The notes below the pieces were generated by a model. That model did not search any database. It saw only the letters and a program-made list of their open reading frames with translations, and was not told where the DNA came from. From Sphingobacteriales bacterium (GTDB taxonomy: Bacteria; Bacteroidota; Bacteroidia; Chitinophagales; LD1), in the NCBI GenBank assembly GCA_018262795.1, contig JADFDM010000006.1, positions 1 to 64,000 on the forward strand: 64,000 bases of DNA. The letters are read 5' to 3'. Numbering within the stretch: the stretch's first letter is position 1; each line of letters opens with the position of its first letter. Made by a program: the position numbers and the translations under genes. Positions 1 through 9,170 of this stretch are shown piece by piece.

Positions 1-322
1 TGTAGGTAGTAGTGCCGCCAATACATTGGGGCGTGGTGCCTGCGGTCACAGTGCCCGCACTCGCGTTAGGTGTTACTACATAAGGTTTTGAGGCGGTTTT
101 TGTGCCGCCACAGCCGCCTGTAACGGTGTAAGTAATGTTAGTATTGCCCGCAGTTAAGGCGGTCACTAAGCCCGATGAATTGACCGAAGCGACAGAGCCG
201 TTGCTGCTGCTCCATGCACCCGTGCCTCCACCTAATACCACTCCTGCTACGGTGTAGGTAGTAGTGCCTCCAATACATTGGGGCGTGGTGCCTGCGGTCA
301 CAGTGCCCGCACTCGCGGTAGG
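1..322 (-). repeat. 252-bp (84-codon) tandem repeat, one full unit plus start of the next
   Basis: The segment at 1-80 recurs at 253-332 with only a few mismatches, giving a period of 252 bp, exactly 84 codons. One complete unit runs from 322 down to 71 and the next begins at 70. The encoded unit starts PTASAGTVTAGTTPQCIGG and contains W-S-S-S-N-G-S-V-A-S-V-N, the core of bacterial Ig-like (Big2) folds. The array runs off the left edge, so copy number is unknown. Confidence 0.9.
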
Positions 323-3300
323 TGTTACTCTAACTTTAATACTCGCTGTTTGATACAAAGACTTTACCTGCGTGGCCGTGAGTGAAGTATTGAAAATTTT
401 CAACTCATCTATTATGCCCGGGAAAGTTTCATTTATTCCATTACTTCTTGGACCCACTGTAACAGGTGCAGTATTTGCTGATCTTGCATGGGTAATACTA
501 GCAATAGCAGCACTACCCACCAATGCCCCATCTACATACATATTAAAGTTTGTGCCATCGGCCACCGCCACAATGTGGTGCCACTGATTCAATGAAGGCT
601 GATTGATAACCTGGATATAGGAACCGCCAGGATTTCCGCCAACGTTTGCTCCCATAATAGCTACAAAACCGCCACTATAAGACCAAATACCGGCCGTTGA
701 GTTACTCCAGCTACCACCTGTTGCCTTGTTTACCAACACAGAATAATTGGTCCATGCAGTTGGGTACGCCCATACGGATATTGTAAAATTATTTGATGTG
801 CCGAATACGTCAGTGGATAGCTGTGAAGTATTCGGAATTGTAATCTTATCGGTAGATGCGCTGAACTGATACCCCTTAGAATTAATTCCAGCTGCAAGAG
901 TTGCGCCTGTAACCGTTCCATCATTGCCGTTGATCATATCATCCGCATCCGCATCAAATGGGTGCCATGCAATTAATCCGGAAGTAGGCGGTGCGCTGGC
1001 ATTGCAGCCTTGCGGAGACTGAGGGATGACCGTATAGGTTTGATCCGTAGTAGGCGATGCCGTAACCGTAGCACCTGCGGTGGTATTTAAACCCGTAGCA
1101 GGGGACCACGTATAGGAGATGGATTGATTAAGGGGAGCTGTAGATGTCACGAAAGCGGGGGTGCCGGCTGCAAAGGTTCCGGTACAGCTTTTCCCTGATG
1201 CATCAAAAATTTGTCCTCCGGTAACTTCATCCATTCGCCAATAGCCTGCCAAACCGGCTGTTCCCGGAGCAACAGTGGTGTTCTTGTTATTCTGAATCTC
1301 GGCTGTAGTTCGGGCGACATTCCAAATTCGCACTTCATCTATTTCCCCATCGTAATTGCCGGCATATCCGGCACCGATTAAAACAGGGCTGCTGCCTGCT
1401 GTGGCGGCAGTATAAGATGGCGTACCGGTAGCGGTAAGCACCCCATTAATATACCAACGCAGTTGATTGTTGGTTAGATCTCTTACAAGCGCAATATGAT
1501 TCCACACTCCCACAGTAAGCGCTGTGCCACTGCCAAATCCCTGATAGGGAGTAGTGTTGGAACCCGCAGTTCCCCAATAATAATTCAGAGTACCATCTAT
1601 TTCCTGTGTAATGGTTCCCTCTCCGCCATAAGCTTTATTGTACGGGTTTCTACGGTCGGAGAAATTATTAGGTTTTAGCCACATCTCTATGGTCTGGTTG
1701 CCTGTGATTTGCAAGGAGGGAGGGCTGCCCATATTCACGTTCATTCCGCTCCCATCAAAGGAAAGTGCATGGCCGGCTAAACTGCTGGCTGCGGTCAGTT
1801 GCACCGAACTTCCGGAGCAAAATGAAGTTGGGCCTGATGTGGTAATCACAGGTGTAGAAGGAGGCTGATTGACTGTTACGGTAGCATTTTTGCAAGAAGT
1901 AGTGTTACAAGTACCCACAGCCCTCACATAGTAATCGGTAGTGGTGGTGGGAGAAACACTTACCGAAGCTCCCGTTCCTGCTGAGGATCCCCCGCAAGCC
2001 CCGGCATTCCATTGCCAGGTAGCTCCTGTTCCCAATCCGCCATTTACATCAAATCCATTTAATAAATCCTGAATACTCGGTTCCGTTCCGTCCACTACAT
2101 CAATTCTCGGGTAAACCCATCGTTGTCTCGAACTGGCATCATTGCTATAATAAAGATAAGTTCTAAGGCTTGCAGTTGTGGTTCCTGGCGTCCATTTAAA
2201 ATCGCTGGAGGTAGAACCAATTTTTCCGCTGGTGGTTGTATAGAGTCCCGACTCAGGGTTGATAGTGGTTCCTGTGTATGGTGCCGGATTTATAAATCCT
2301 ACTACCAACACCCAGTCACCTACCGGCAATTCAGAACTTGTAGGTGGGGAGGAGGAATACCAGAAATAAGGATTCCCATTACTTGCACCACTTAGAGTAG
2401 TTACATTTCCAAGATTTGTTTGGCAACCTAAATAGAAACGTCCGCTGGCTCCCACTACAGTTCTGTTAACCCAAACTGAATATCTATAAGTTTTTGAGTT
2501 ATCAATGGGTACTTGCGATCCATTCCAACCGCCATCTGCATTCCCATCGCCACTTGGTCTAGCTTCCCAAACTACGGTGGAATTACCCCACGGGTCGGTA
2601 CCATTTATTAAAGCGTTTTCGGTATTCACCGTCCAATTAGGGCTAAAGCCCGTGGCGTTGGTTTGGCCTGCCGTCCAGGTACTTCTATCTATGGAGCCTC
2701 CTGTGGCGATGCCGGAGTTAACGGTTAAGGTGGAAGACCCTCCGCTACAAATACCCCCCGGGTTTGCGGTGGCGGTCAATACAACCGAAGGCCTTTGCAC
2801 TGTTACGGTTCCACTTTTACAAGCAGTTGTATTGGTACATCCACTGGTTCCTACCCTGCGCACATAATAAGTAGTATTGGCCGTGGGCGCTACAGTAATG
2901 GAACTTCCTGTACCCAAAACACTTCCGCTACCACATCCATCTGCATACCATTGATAGCTGGCACTGGTGCCGTTAGAGCCTCCCGATGCGGTAAGCGTAA
3001 CCGGGCTACCCGCACAAATGGTTCCTGTGCCTGAAATACTGGTGGGGGCTGTTGGAGCTGAATTTACCGTTACATTAACAGCAGGGGAAACGGCCGTACA
3101 CCCATTGTTATTAATAACAGATCGAACATAAAGAACAGTGCCACCACTTTGTGAGGATGTCCAAGAAGCAGGGTTATTGGTTTGCCATGAACCTGACCAA
3201 GTACCACCGGTGCCGCCCCATTGATATTGAAAATAGTTAAAACTACCTTTACTAAAGCCAGAAGCTGAATAGCCCACACTGCTTCCTAAACATACCGAAC

Positions 3301-5278
3301 CGCCCGATCCGGGGGTTTGAGTTACAGAGCCGGGAATAGGAGTATTATTCCCATAGGTCAAAACAGCAGAAGTGCTGGACCAAGTGCAGCTCCCTCTACT
3401 TGCCTCTACGCTCATACTTGTAGAGGTACCGGAGAACCAATTTGTATTATTTCCGGTTACTGTGCCACCGGTTCCGTTTGAAACTATTCTAACTGCATTA
3501 ACATTTGAAGGGTAGCTCCATGATAAATGATAATAAGTATTTGCAGAAATGGTTACACTTCTATAGGCTCCCGAACCTACCCTGACGGTGCCATTGCTAC
3601 TACACCCACTTGGTACAGTAGGTGCCGGAGATGAACTGCCTTCTGAAGCAATTTTGTAGCCTGAGGGATCATAAGTTACAACAATATATGGCGCATAAGT
3701 AGTGCCGTAGTACCAACCATAAATGTACATGTAATTAGTCCCTGAATTAATAGTTTCCTGATAAGCTACACCAAAAGTGCTATTCGCCATTATATCTGTA
3801 GTAGCCGTTCCCCATAAAGCAACACTGTTTCTACCGGTAGCTCCAGGGCCGTTGCCCATATAATAAGATGTTCCGGCTGTTTCGGCTGACCAAAGGGTAG
3901 CACAACTTGTAGTATAAGCCCCTGCCTTTCTGAAAGCAATAGAAGGAGTGGTAGTACCAGAACCATCATTATAATAACTAAAAACTATGCTACCTACACA
4001 AGAACCACTAGGGATGGTACTGGTGAGGAAATACGCCCAACCATTAGGGTACGAGTATGGATACGAAATATAATCTCCGAGATAGCTATATCCGCCATAA
4101 CAAGTAGAACTGCTGGCCGAAAAACCGGAGTAAGGATTAACAGCATAATTATAAATGTTTACAGAGGGGTCAATTACCACAGGGTAAGCCCGTTGAGCAT
4201 CATTTAACCAAGCAACTGGAACGTGAGTTTCAAGATAAACGCCTCCTGATGCTGGCACTACTTTCATGGAGCCGTCAATACGTCCGGGGCTTGCATTTGC
4301 GTTTTGGCTTACCGTTGGGTTCTGTTCCTTAATTACCGGATTCAGAATGTCCATCATAAAGTTACCGTGGTTATCTAAAACCACAAATCCGGTTTTGTTA
4401 ACTACGTCTCCGCAGTTGGGGCAATCTGCCTCTTTTCTTGATACCACTTTCCATCCTTCGGGAAGTTTTAAAAACTCTCGGCAAACCAAAGTTGAATTAT
4501 TATTGCTGCTGTTGATGAATGCAGGTTTTTGGTTTAATACAATTTCATGATCAACTCCGGTGCTGCGTACTATAATTTGGTCGTCTGCAAAAGGATATGC
4601 TCCCTTGTAAGTAATCTTATTGTCATCCACCGTAGCTACCGCCTGGTTATCGGCCTCCATAATGTCTGACTCTACACCAGTTGGCGATACCATCCACATT
4701 TTGTTCTCCGCTCCTAATAGCACTTCCCCAGACGGTAATTTTATTAAATGCCCTTGGTTGACAGAATTTGAAAAATAGAGTTGGTATTTGTTCTCGGTAA
4801 CCGCTAAGGGGAATTTGAAATTTAAACCATTGGGGGTTGGTCTTATATCCGTCCGTATATCTTCCCAAGCAGAGGTCCCAGTCTTTCTATAATGCAATTC
4901 AGCCTGTGAAATAACTGCTGTTACTTGACCATTGCTGTTTAAAAAATGTTTGGAAACAGCATCGCGTTTCGAAAGAATTTCTTGCTCGGGTTTAAACCCA
5001 TAAAACATACCGCCCTCGCGCCATTTCGAATCCAATACAGAACGTTTTTCGGTAGCAATTACCTTATCCGAATTTGAATTTTTAGCAGTGCTGATTTCGC
5101 TGTTTTGCTCTTCGGAAGCGGAGGAATTCGTAGCAGTTACCGCTTCTTCTCGCGATGCTGCTTGTGGCGTTTGGCTAAATCCCCGTTGCGCAAAGCCCAT
5201 CATCCATAGAAATAAAATCAAGGTAGCTGCCTTACAAGTAGTTGGGAATGCCGGGAGGAACTTGTAGTTCTTATTCAT
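1..5278 (-). CDS. Giant secreted multidomain protein, 5' part (3' end outside window)
   Basis: The frame is open from the ATG at 5278 to the window edge (about 1759 codons); I found no stop in the stretches I read codon by codon. The N-terminus is signal-peptide-like, with a hydrophobic stretch at residues 15-35. Residues ~60-400 form a non-repetitive module ending near a short-chain phrase, YPVVIDPSVNIYNY. Then come Ig/PKD-like beta-sandwich modules with the recurring pattern CxGSxVTL...YQW...YYVR. Residues ~1166-1326 and ~1463-1639 each look like a LamG/concanavalin-fold domain (first one starts ALSFDGSGMNVNMG; both contain W-H-H-I or W-N-H-I phrases). After residue ~1650 a tandem 84-residue Big2-like repeat begins. 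By analogy with similar Bacteroidota proteins this is probably exported by the T9SS and surface-attached, but the C-terminal sorting domain would lie outside the window. Confidence 0.85.
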   Translation of the reverse strand, partial: MNKNYKFLPAFPTTCKAATLILFLWMMGFAQRGFSQTPQAASREEAVTATNSSASEEQNSEISTAKNSNSDKVIATEKRSVLDSKWREGGMFYGFKPEQEILSKRDAVSKHFLNSNGQVTAVISQAELHYRKTGTSAWEDIRTDIRPTPNGLNFKFPLAVTENKYQLYFSNSVNQGHLIKLPSGEVLLGAENKMWMVSPTGVESDIMEADNQAVATVDDNKITYKGAYPFADDQIIVRSTGVDHEIVLNQKPAFINSSNNNSTLVCREFLKLPEGWKVVSRKEADCPNCGDVVNKTGFVVLDNHGNFMMDILNPVIKEQNPTVSQNANASPGRIDGSMKVVPASGGVYLETHVPVAWLNDAQRAYPVVIDPSVNIYNYAVNPYSGFSASSSTCYGGYSYLGDYISYPYSYPNGWAYFLTSTIPSGSCVGSIVFSYYNDGSGTTTPSIAFRKAGAYTTSCATLWSAETAGTSYYMGNGPGATGRNSVALWGTATTDIMANSTFGVAYQETINSGTNYMYIYGWYYGTTYAPYIVVTYDPSGYKIASEGSSSPAPTVPSGCSSNGTVRVGSGAYRSVTISANTYYHLSWSYPSNVNAVRIVSNGTGGTVTGNNTNWFSGTSTSMSVEASRGSCTWSSTSAVLTYGNNTPIPGSVTQTPGSGGSVCLGSSVGYSASGFSKGSFNYFQYQWGGTGGTWSGSWQTNNPASWTSSQSGGTVLYVRSVINNNGCTAVSPAVNVTVNSAPTAPTSISGTGTICAGSPVTLTASGGSNGTSASYQWYADGCGSGSVLGTGSSITVAPTANTTYYVRRVGTSGCTNTTACKSGTVTVQRPSVVLTATANPGGICSGGSSTLTVNSGIATGGSIDRSTWTAGQTNATGFSPNWTVNTENALINGTDPWGNSTVVWEARPSGDGNADGGWNGSQVPIDNSKTYRYSVWVNRTVVGASGRFYLGCQTNLGNVTTLSGASNGNPYFWYSSSPPTSSELPVGDWVLVVGFINPAPYTGTTINPESGLYTTTSGKIGSTSSDFKWTPGTTTASLRTYLYYSNDASSRQRWVYPRIDVVDGTEPSIQDLLNGFDVNGGLGTGATWQWNAGACGGSSAGTGASVSVSPTTTTDYYVRAVGTCNTTSCKNATVTVNQPPSTPVITTSGPTSFCSGSSVQLTAASSLAGHALSFDGSGMNVNMGSPPSLQITGNQTIEMWLKPNNFSDRRNPYNKAYGGEGTITQEIDGTLNYYWGTAGSNTTPYQGFGSGTALTVGVWNHIALVRDLTNNQLRWYINGVLTATGTPSYTAATAGSSPVLIGAGYAGNYDGEIDEVRIWNVARTTAEIQNNKNTTVAPGTAGLAGYWRMDEVTGGQIFDASGKSCTGTFAAGTPAFVTSTAPLNQSISYTWSPATGLNTTAGATVTASPTTDQTYTVIPQSPQGCNASAPPTSGLIAWHPFDADADDMINGNDGTVTGATLAAGINSKGYQFSASTDKITIPNTSQLSTDVFGTSNNFTISVWAYPTAWTNYSVLVNKATGGSWSNSTAGIWSYSGGFVAIMGANVGGNPGGSYIQVINQPSLNQWHHIVAVADGTNFNMYVDGALVGSAAIASITHARSANTAPVTVGPRSNGINETFPGIIDELKIFNTSLTATQVKSLYQTASIKVRVTPTASAGTVTAGTTPQCIGGTTTYTVAGVVLGGGTGAWSSSNGSVASVNSSGLVTALTAGNTNITYTVTGGCGGTKTASKPYVVTPNASAGTVTAGTTPQCIGGTTTY

Positions 5279-5645
5279 GCGGTTCAGTTTAAAAGCATTT
5301 TAAAGCCAAAAAATCTATTCGATTTTTTGGCTTACGAAAAGCTGTTTATTCAATATGTAATGGGGCAATTTGTAATGATAAACCGCCCAAGTGAGATAAC
5401 CCTCTCACTAAACTTAATGCCTTACGGGGCAAATGTCAAGCCTAATTATGTTCCGAAAATAATTTTTTTGCGGAAATGCACGGGTTACACACCTAAAAAA
5501 CACGTTTAAAAATTTTTGATTTCTCGGTTATTCCTTTTTCAAATGACCGTTTTCCAATACAATCCTTCAAAAAAACTATACGGTAAAGAGGACGGTTTTG
5601 TTGCAAATCGGTTGCCCGTTGCCCGTTGTCGGCATCATTTAAGAG
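5279..5645. other. Intergenic leader region with two hairpins
   Basis: This 367-bp gap between the acylphosphatase stop and the giant gene's start holds no convincing gene. It contains a perfect 13-bp hairpin at 5303-5333 (arm AAGCCAAAAAATC, loop TATTC), 25 bases upstream of the giant gene's ATG, and a 7-bp hairpin at 5390-5409 (AGTGAGA/TCTCACT). A short gttgccc duplication lies near 5608. Either hairpin could shape the giant gene's 5' leader; neither has a good terminator T-run. Confidence 0.55.
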
Positions 5646-5921
5646 TTACCCTCTTCTTATTTCAAAGTCCGTGAAATTCTGAATCACATCTTCCTGCACA
5701 CTCACCTTTTCCACTACCGCATTCTCTGACCCGTGATGGCACCAATCCACCAAGCGATGCACCGCTTTCTCCTCCCCTTCTGCTTCAATATATACACTGC
5801 CATTTTCCAAATTCAACACATAGCCTTTCACTCCCAGCAAGTCGGCCATTTGTTTAGTCGCTGCCCGAAAATATACGCCTTGCACCTTTCCACTCACCGT
5901 TACCTTGAAGTGTTTGTTCAT
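5646..5921 (-). CDS. acyP: Acylphosphatase
   Basis: A 91-residue cytoplasmic enzyme that hydrolyses the carboxyl-phosphate bond of acyl phosphates. The family signature GKVQGVYFR is at residues 11-19, with the phosphate-binding Arg19, and the second catalytic residue is Asn37 in GYVLNLENG. Length matches the family (~90). It is a single-gene unit transcribed away from the neighbouring small exported gene at 6040; the two starts are 118 bp apart, leaving room for divergent promoters. Nothing unusual is seen. Confidence 0.93.
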   Translation of the reverse strand: MNKHFKVTVSGKVQGVYFRAATKQMADLLGVKGYVLNLENGSVYIEAEGEEKAVHRLVDWCHHGSENAVVEKVSVQEDVIQNFTDFEIRRG

Positions 5922-6039
5922 AGCCGCAAAGCAAACTCTTTTCCATAATTACAAAAAAGTATTTCAAGCGGAATCGCCTGCTGTTCAAATTCTAGAACCC
6001 TATCTCCAGGGAGTAACTTACAATGTTTATACTTGCACC

Positions 6040-6582
6040 ATGTTTAGGCGATTAGGGGCTTTATTTACCTTAACCATTTTATTACTTGGCACCGGAGGAT
6101 ACTACCCCCTGTTTGTAAAAATGATGCAATGGCGAATCAGGGAGCAGATGGAACATACCCTCAGTAAATCTTTACCGGATAATCAACTAACGTTAATAAC
6201 CATTTCCAATGATCAGTTAAATGACCTTCACTGGACGCGGCAGGGAAAAGAATTTGAATATCGCGGTCGCAGATATGATGTAGCTCGGAGTGTGCTGTCA
6301 AAAGATGTCACCAAATATTACTGCATCGAAGACTCTAAAGAAACTTTGTTATTTGCCAATTTGGATGCTTTAGTACGCAAAGAAATGTCGAGCAAAAGCA
6401 GCGAGACTAACCGCATAGGGAGAGACCTGTTGAGTTTATTCTCCTCCTTATTATTTACACCGATCTCACATTTCAGAATTTACAACTCCCCGTTAGCACT
6501 TGGTTTGCACCCCAGGTATTTGCCCTACATTTCTGAAGGGCACTGCAACATCTTCAGCCCTCCGCCCGAGTTAGCGGCCTAA
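6040..6582 (+). CDS. Small exported protein, paralogue of the gene at 42368-42892
   Basis: 180 residues; function not recognised. I start at the ATG at 6040 because it places a hydrophobic segment (residues ~4-20) at the N-terminus; the frame is open further upstream but that part is not signal-like and overlaps acyP. It resembles the 174-residue protein encoded at 42368-42892: an F-x-Y-x-G-R-x-Y-D core near residue 70, then Y-C-[IL]-E-D-[ST]-K-E-[ST]-L-L, and a C-terminal F-x-P-P-P-[ED] tail. It lies 155 bp upstream of the TonB receptor/HmuTUV-like genes in the same direction, so a role in the same uptake system is possible but unproven. No cysteine pair or catalytic motif stands out. Confidence 0.7.
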   Translation: MFRRLGALFTLTILLLGTGGYYPLFVKMMQWRIREQMEHTLSKSLPDNQLTLITISNDQLNDLHWTRQGKEFEYRGRRYDVARSVLSKDVTKYYCIEDSKETLLFANLDALVRKEMSSKSSETNRIGRDLLSLFSSLLFTPISHFRIYNSPLALGLHPRYLPYISEGHCNIFSPPPELAA

Positions 6583-6737
6583 TTTTTTTCGCTTGACAGA
6601 AAACTGCTTCAAAACCGGGGCAGCAGATAAGTATATCAATAGCCTGCAATGGCTCATGATGTCGGGACTTTTCGTCTTCTAAAGTGTATAGCGCGCGAGT
6701 AGCCTCCGATGATTTAATAATGTAAAATCAAAAAACA

Positions 6738-9110
6738 ATGAAAAGAATATATCTCCTACTAATTTCACTTCTCACTTTGCTCCATGTATTTTCTCAGAGC
6801 AATACCTTAAATGGAAAAGTGATGGATGCAGATGGCAAAAAACCTTTGTCAGGAGCTTCCGTAACGATTTCAGGAAAAGTAGTGGCCACGACTGATAACG
6901 ATGGATCATTTTCAGTTCCCTGCGAAGGCTCTGTCACACTTACTATCAGTTACTTGGGTCACGAAACTTACACGAAGTACATTGACAACTGTAAGGAAGC
7001 CATCCACATTACACTTCCTGCCAGCACTAAAAATTTAACTGCCGTAGAAATAACCGCCAACTCTAACAAGGAGTTGATTTACCAGCCGGTTTCTATTACC
7101 AAAATGGGAGCCACCGAGTTAAAACGCGGTTGGGGTTTGTACTTAGATGATGCTATCAATACCAATGTTCCCGGTGTGTTTATGGAAAAGCGCGCGGTTT
7201 CATCGGGTCAGCAATTCAATATTAGAGGGTATGGGAATGGCACCGGATTCAAAGGGGCAAACAACAATTTTGACGGACAGGGTTCAAAGGTGTATCTCAA
7301 CGGTATTCCGATTACCGATGCCGAAGGCATTACTACTTTAGATGATATTGACTTTTCCACGGTTGGAAATGTAGAGGTAACAAAGGGGCCTGCCGGTTCA
7401 CTTTACGGACTCGCTATAGCGGGTGTCGTAAACCTCGAAACCATAAAACCCAAACCTGGAGAAACGTCCATAGGTCAGGATTTAATGTTTGGAAGTTATG
7501 GCTTGCAGAACTATACTACCCGTTTTTCTATGGGAACTAAAAAAGGGTCCGTTTTGGCTACATACGGGCATCAGAAATCAAACGGATACATGGATTCTCA
7601 CACGGCTTCGCATAAAGACTTTGTAAACGTTATCGGTGAATTCAGACCGGATGAAAAGCAAACAGTTGGCGGCTATTTCGGATACAGCAACAGCTACGAC
7701 CAACGAGCGGGGGAATTAACCATCGGCCAATACGACACCTTAGATTACTCCGGCAACCCGAGATACATCAAAAACGATGCGCACTCCGCATTAACCAGTT
7801 TTCGCGGTGGAGTGAATTATAAATATGCTATCAATAAGCATTTCTCCCACACCACTACCGTATTTGGTACCGGAGTATTTAATACCTCTAGTTCTGCTGC
7901 TGGGTGGACCGATAAAAACTCCGTGAACTTCGGTTTGCGCTCTACTGTTAATGTAGATTACGACTTCAAAAAAGGATTTGGATTAAGTGCTATTGTAGGT
8001 ACCGAACTGCAACAACAGTTAGCACAAACCATTGGCTACACCATGGTAGCAGACAGTGCTAACTTACCCGGATACAATAAGATTGGAACCATGAAAAGCA
8101 ATGCTTTCGCAAAAGAAGGCACTTGGTCTTTTATCTCTGAAATTACTTTAAGAATGCCTTTTGATTTTGATTTGACGTTTGGTGCCGGGGTTAGCTCTAT
8201 GAAGATCAACATAGACGATCGTTTCTATTCTTCTACCAGCACTAATCCTACTTCGTATGGGGCATCTTACAAGAATTTATTCTCTCCTAAAGTAGCCTTA
8301 AACAAAGTCTTCAACAAACAATACTCCGTTTACTTTGCTTACACCAGAGGATACAAAGCACCGGTTAGTTCAAACATCTTTATTGCTGCCACCGGTGATA
8401 TAAACACCGGATTGAAAGCAGAAATGGGAGATCAGTTAGAACTAGGTACAAAAGGATCGGTGTTAAACAATCGTATTAATTACAGCGTAGCAGTTTACGA
8501 TGCTATGTTTAAAAATAAAATGACCACAGTGGCAGTTCCCTTAGATAGTACAACTACTGCTTATACTTATACGGCTAATGGCGGTGGGCAAACCGATATT
8601 GGTGTAGAGGCATCTATCAAAGCAGTGGCGTACGAATCTCCTAAGGGTTATGTAACGGTTAGCCCTTTCGCAAATATTTCTTACTCCTATTTTCGTTATA
8701 AAGATTTTCACTGGGAGGCATTGAATTCTTCCAAAACGGATAAAGTAATAACCGATTATAGTGGTAAACCCGTGGGCGGGGTATCGCCCATCGTTGCCAA
8801 TGTGGGAATTGATGTAAACAGCCCTAAATACGGACCCTACTTTCATATGACCTATTCTTATAGAGACGCTATGCCAATCACTTCAGACGGAGCGAACATG
8901 ACCAACCCATACCATCTATTGAATATGAAAATTGGCTACGAACATATCTTCTTTAAACATTTGAAGGTGAATGCTTATTTTGGGGTAAACAATGTTACCA
9001 GCAGCCAATACTACTATATGGTCTTTGTCAACCAAATGCCGGATGCGTATTTACCGGCTCCGCGAAAAGCTAATTTTTACGGAGGTTTAGGTTTGACAGG
9101 AATTTTCTAA
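6738..9110 (+). CDS. TonB-dependent outer-membrane receptor
   Basis: 790 residues. A signal peptide (residues 1-19, ending VFSQ) is followed by a carboxypeptidase-regulatory-like domain (~22-100), typical of Bacteroidota receptors, then a plug domain (~110-240, with V-Y-L-N-G-I-P-I-T-D and V-E-V-T-K-G-P) and a ~550-residue beta-barrel ending in F. It imports a bound ligand across the outer membrane using TonB energy. The genes directly downstream encode an HmuTUV-like binding protein, permease and ATPase, so haem or an iron chelate is the most likely substrate. No SusD partner is present, which argues against glycan uptake. Ligand identity is inference. Confidence 0.93.
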   Translation: MKRIYLLLISLLTLLHVFSQSNTLNGKVMDADGKKPLSGASVTISGKVVATTDNDGSFSVPCEGSVTLTISYLGHETYTKYIDNCKEAIHITLPASTKNLTAVEITANSNKELIYQPVSITKMGATELKRGWGLYLDDAINTNVPGVFMEKRAVSSGQQFNIRGYGNGTGFKGANNNFDGQGSKVYLNGIPITDAEGITTLDDIDFSTVGNVEVTKGPAGSLYGLAIAGVVNLETIKPKPGETSIGQDLMFGSYGLQNYTTRFSMGTKKGSVLATYGHQKSNGYMDSHTASHKDFVNVIGEFRPDEKQTVGGYFGYSNSYDQRAGELTIGQYDTLDYSGNPRYIKNDAHSALTSFRGGVNYKYAINKHFSHTTTVFGTGVFNTSSSAAGWTDKNSVNFGLRSTVNVDYDFKKGFGLSAIVGTELQQQLAQTIGYTMVADSANLPGYNKIGTMKSNAFAKEGTWSFISEITLRMPFDFDLTFGAGVSSMKINIDDRFYSSTSTNPTSYGASYKNLFSPKVALNKVFNKQYSVYFAYTRGYKAPVSSNIFIAATGDINTGLKAEMGDQLELGTKGSVLNNRINYSVAVYDAMFKNKMTTVAVPLDSTTTAYTYTANGGGQTDIGVEASIKAVAYESPKGYVTVSPFANISYSYFRYKDFHWEALNSSKTDKVITDYSGKPVGGVSPIVANVGIDVNSPKYGPYFHMTYSYRDAMPITSDGANMTNPYHLLNMKIGYEHIFFKHLKVNAYFGVNNVTSSQYYYMVFVNQMPDAYLPAPRKANFYGGLGLTGIF

Positions 9111-9123
9111 ACTCAATAACCAC

Positions 9124-9158
9124 AAACAGAACTGCACTAAAAAGCAGTTCTGTTTTTT
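9124..9158 (+). terminator. Intrinsic terminator / attenuator between receptor and ABC genes
   Basis: A perfect 12-bp stem (arm AAACAGAACTGC at 9124-9135, complementary arm 9144-9155) with an 8-base loop runs into a T-tract at 9153-9158. It lies 12 bases upstream of the next ATG, so it either ends receptor transcription or partly attenuates the ABC transporter genes, keeping receptor output higher. Confidence 0.85.
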
Positions 9159-9170
9159 AAAACTAACGTG

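Noticed and set aside
5327-5509. 60-codon plus-strand frame in the 5.3-5.6 kb gap
   Set aside because: Low-complexity sequence, no signal or family, and it overlaps the leader hairpin of the minus-strand gene.
6583-6737. Riboswitch before the TonB receptor (cobalamin type)
   Set aside because: I looked for the conserved cobalamin-riboswitch core sequences and found none; the binding protein also looks HmuT-like.
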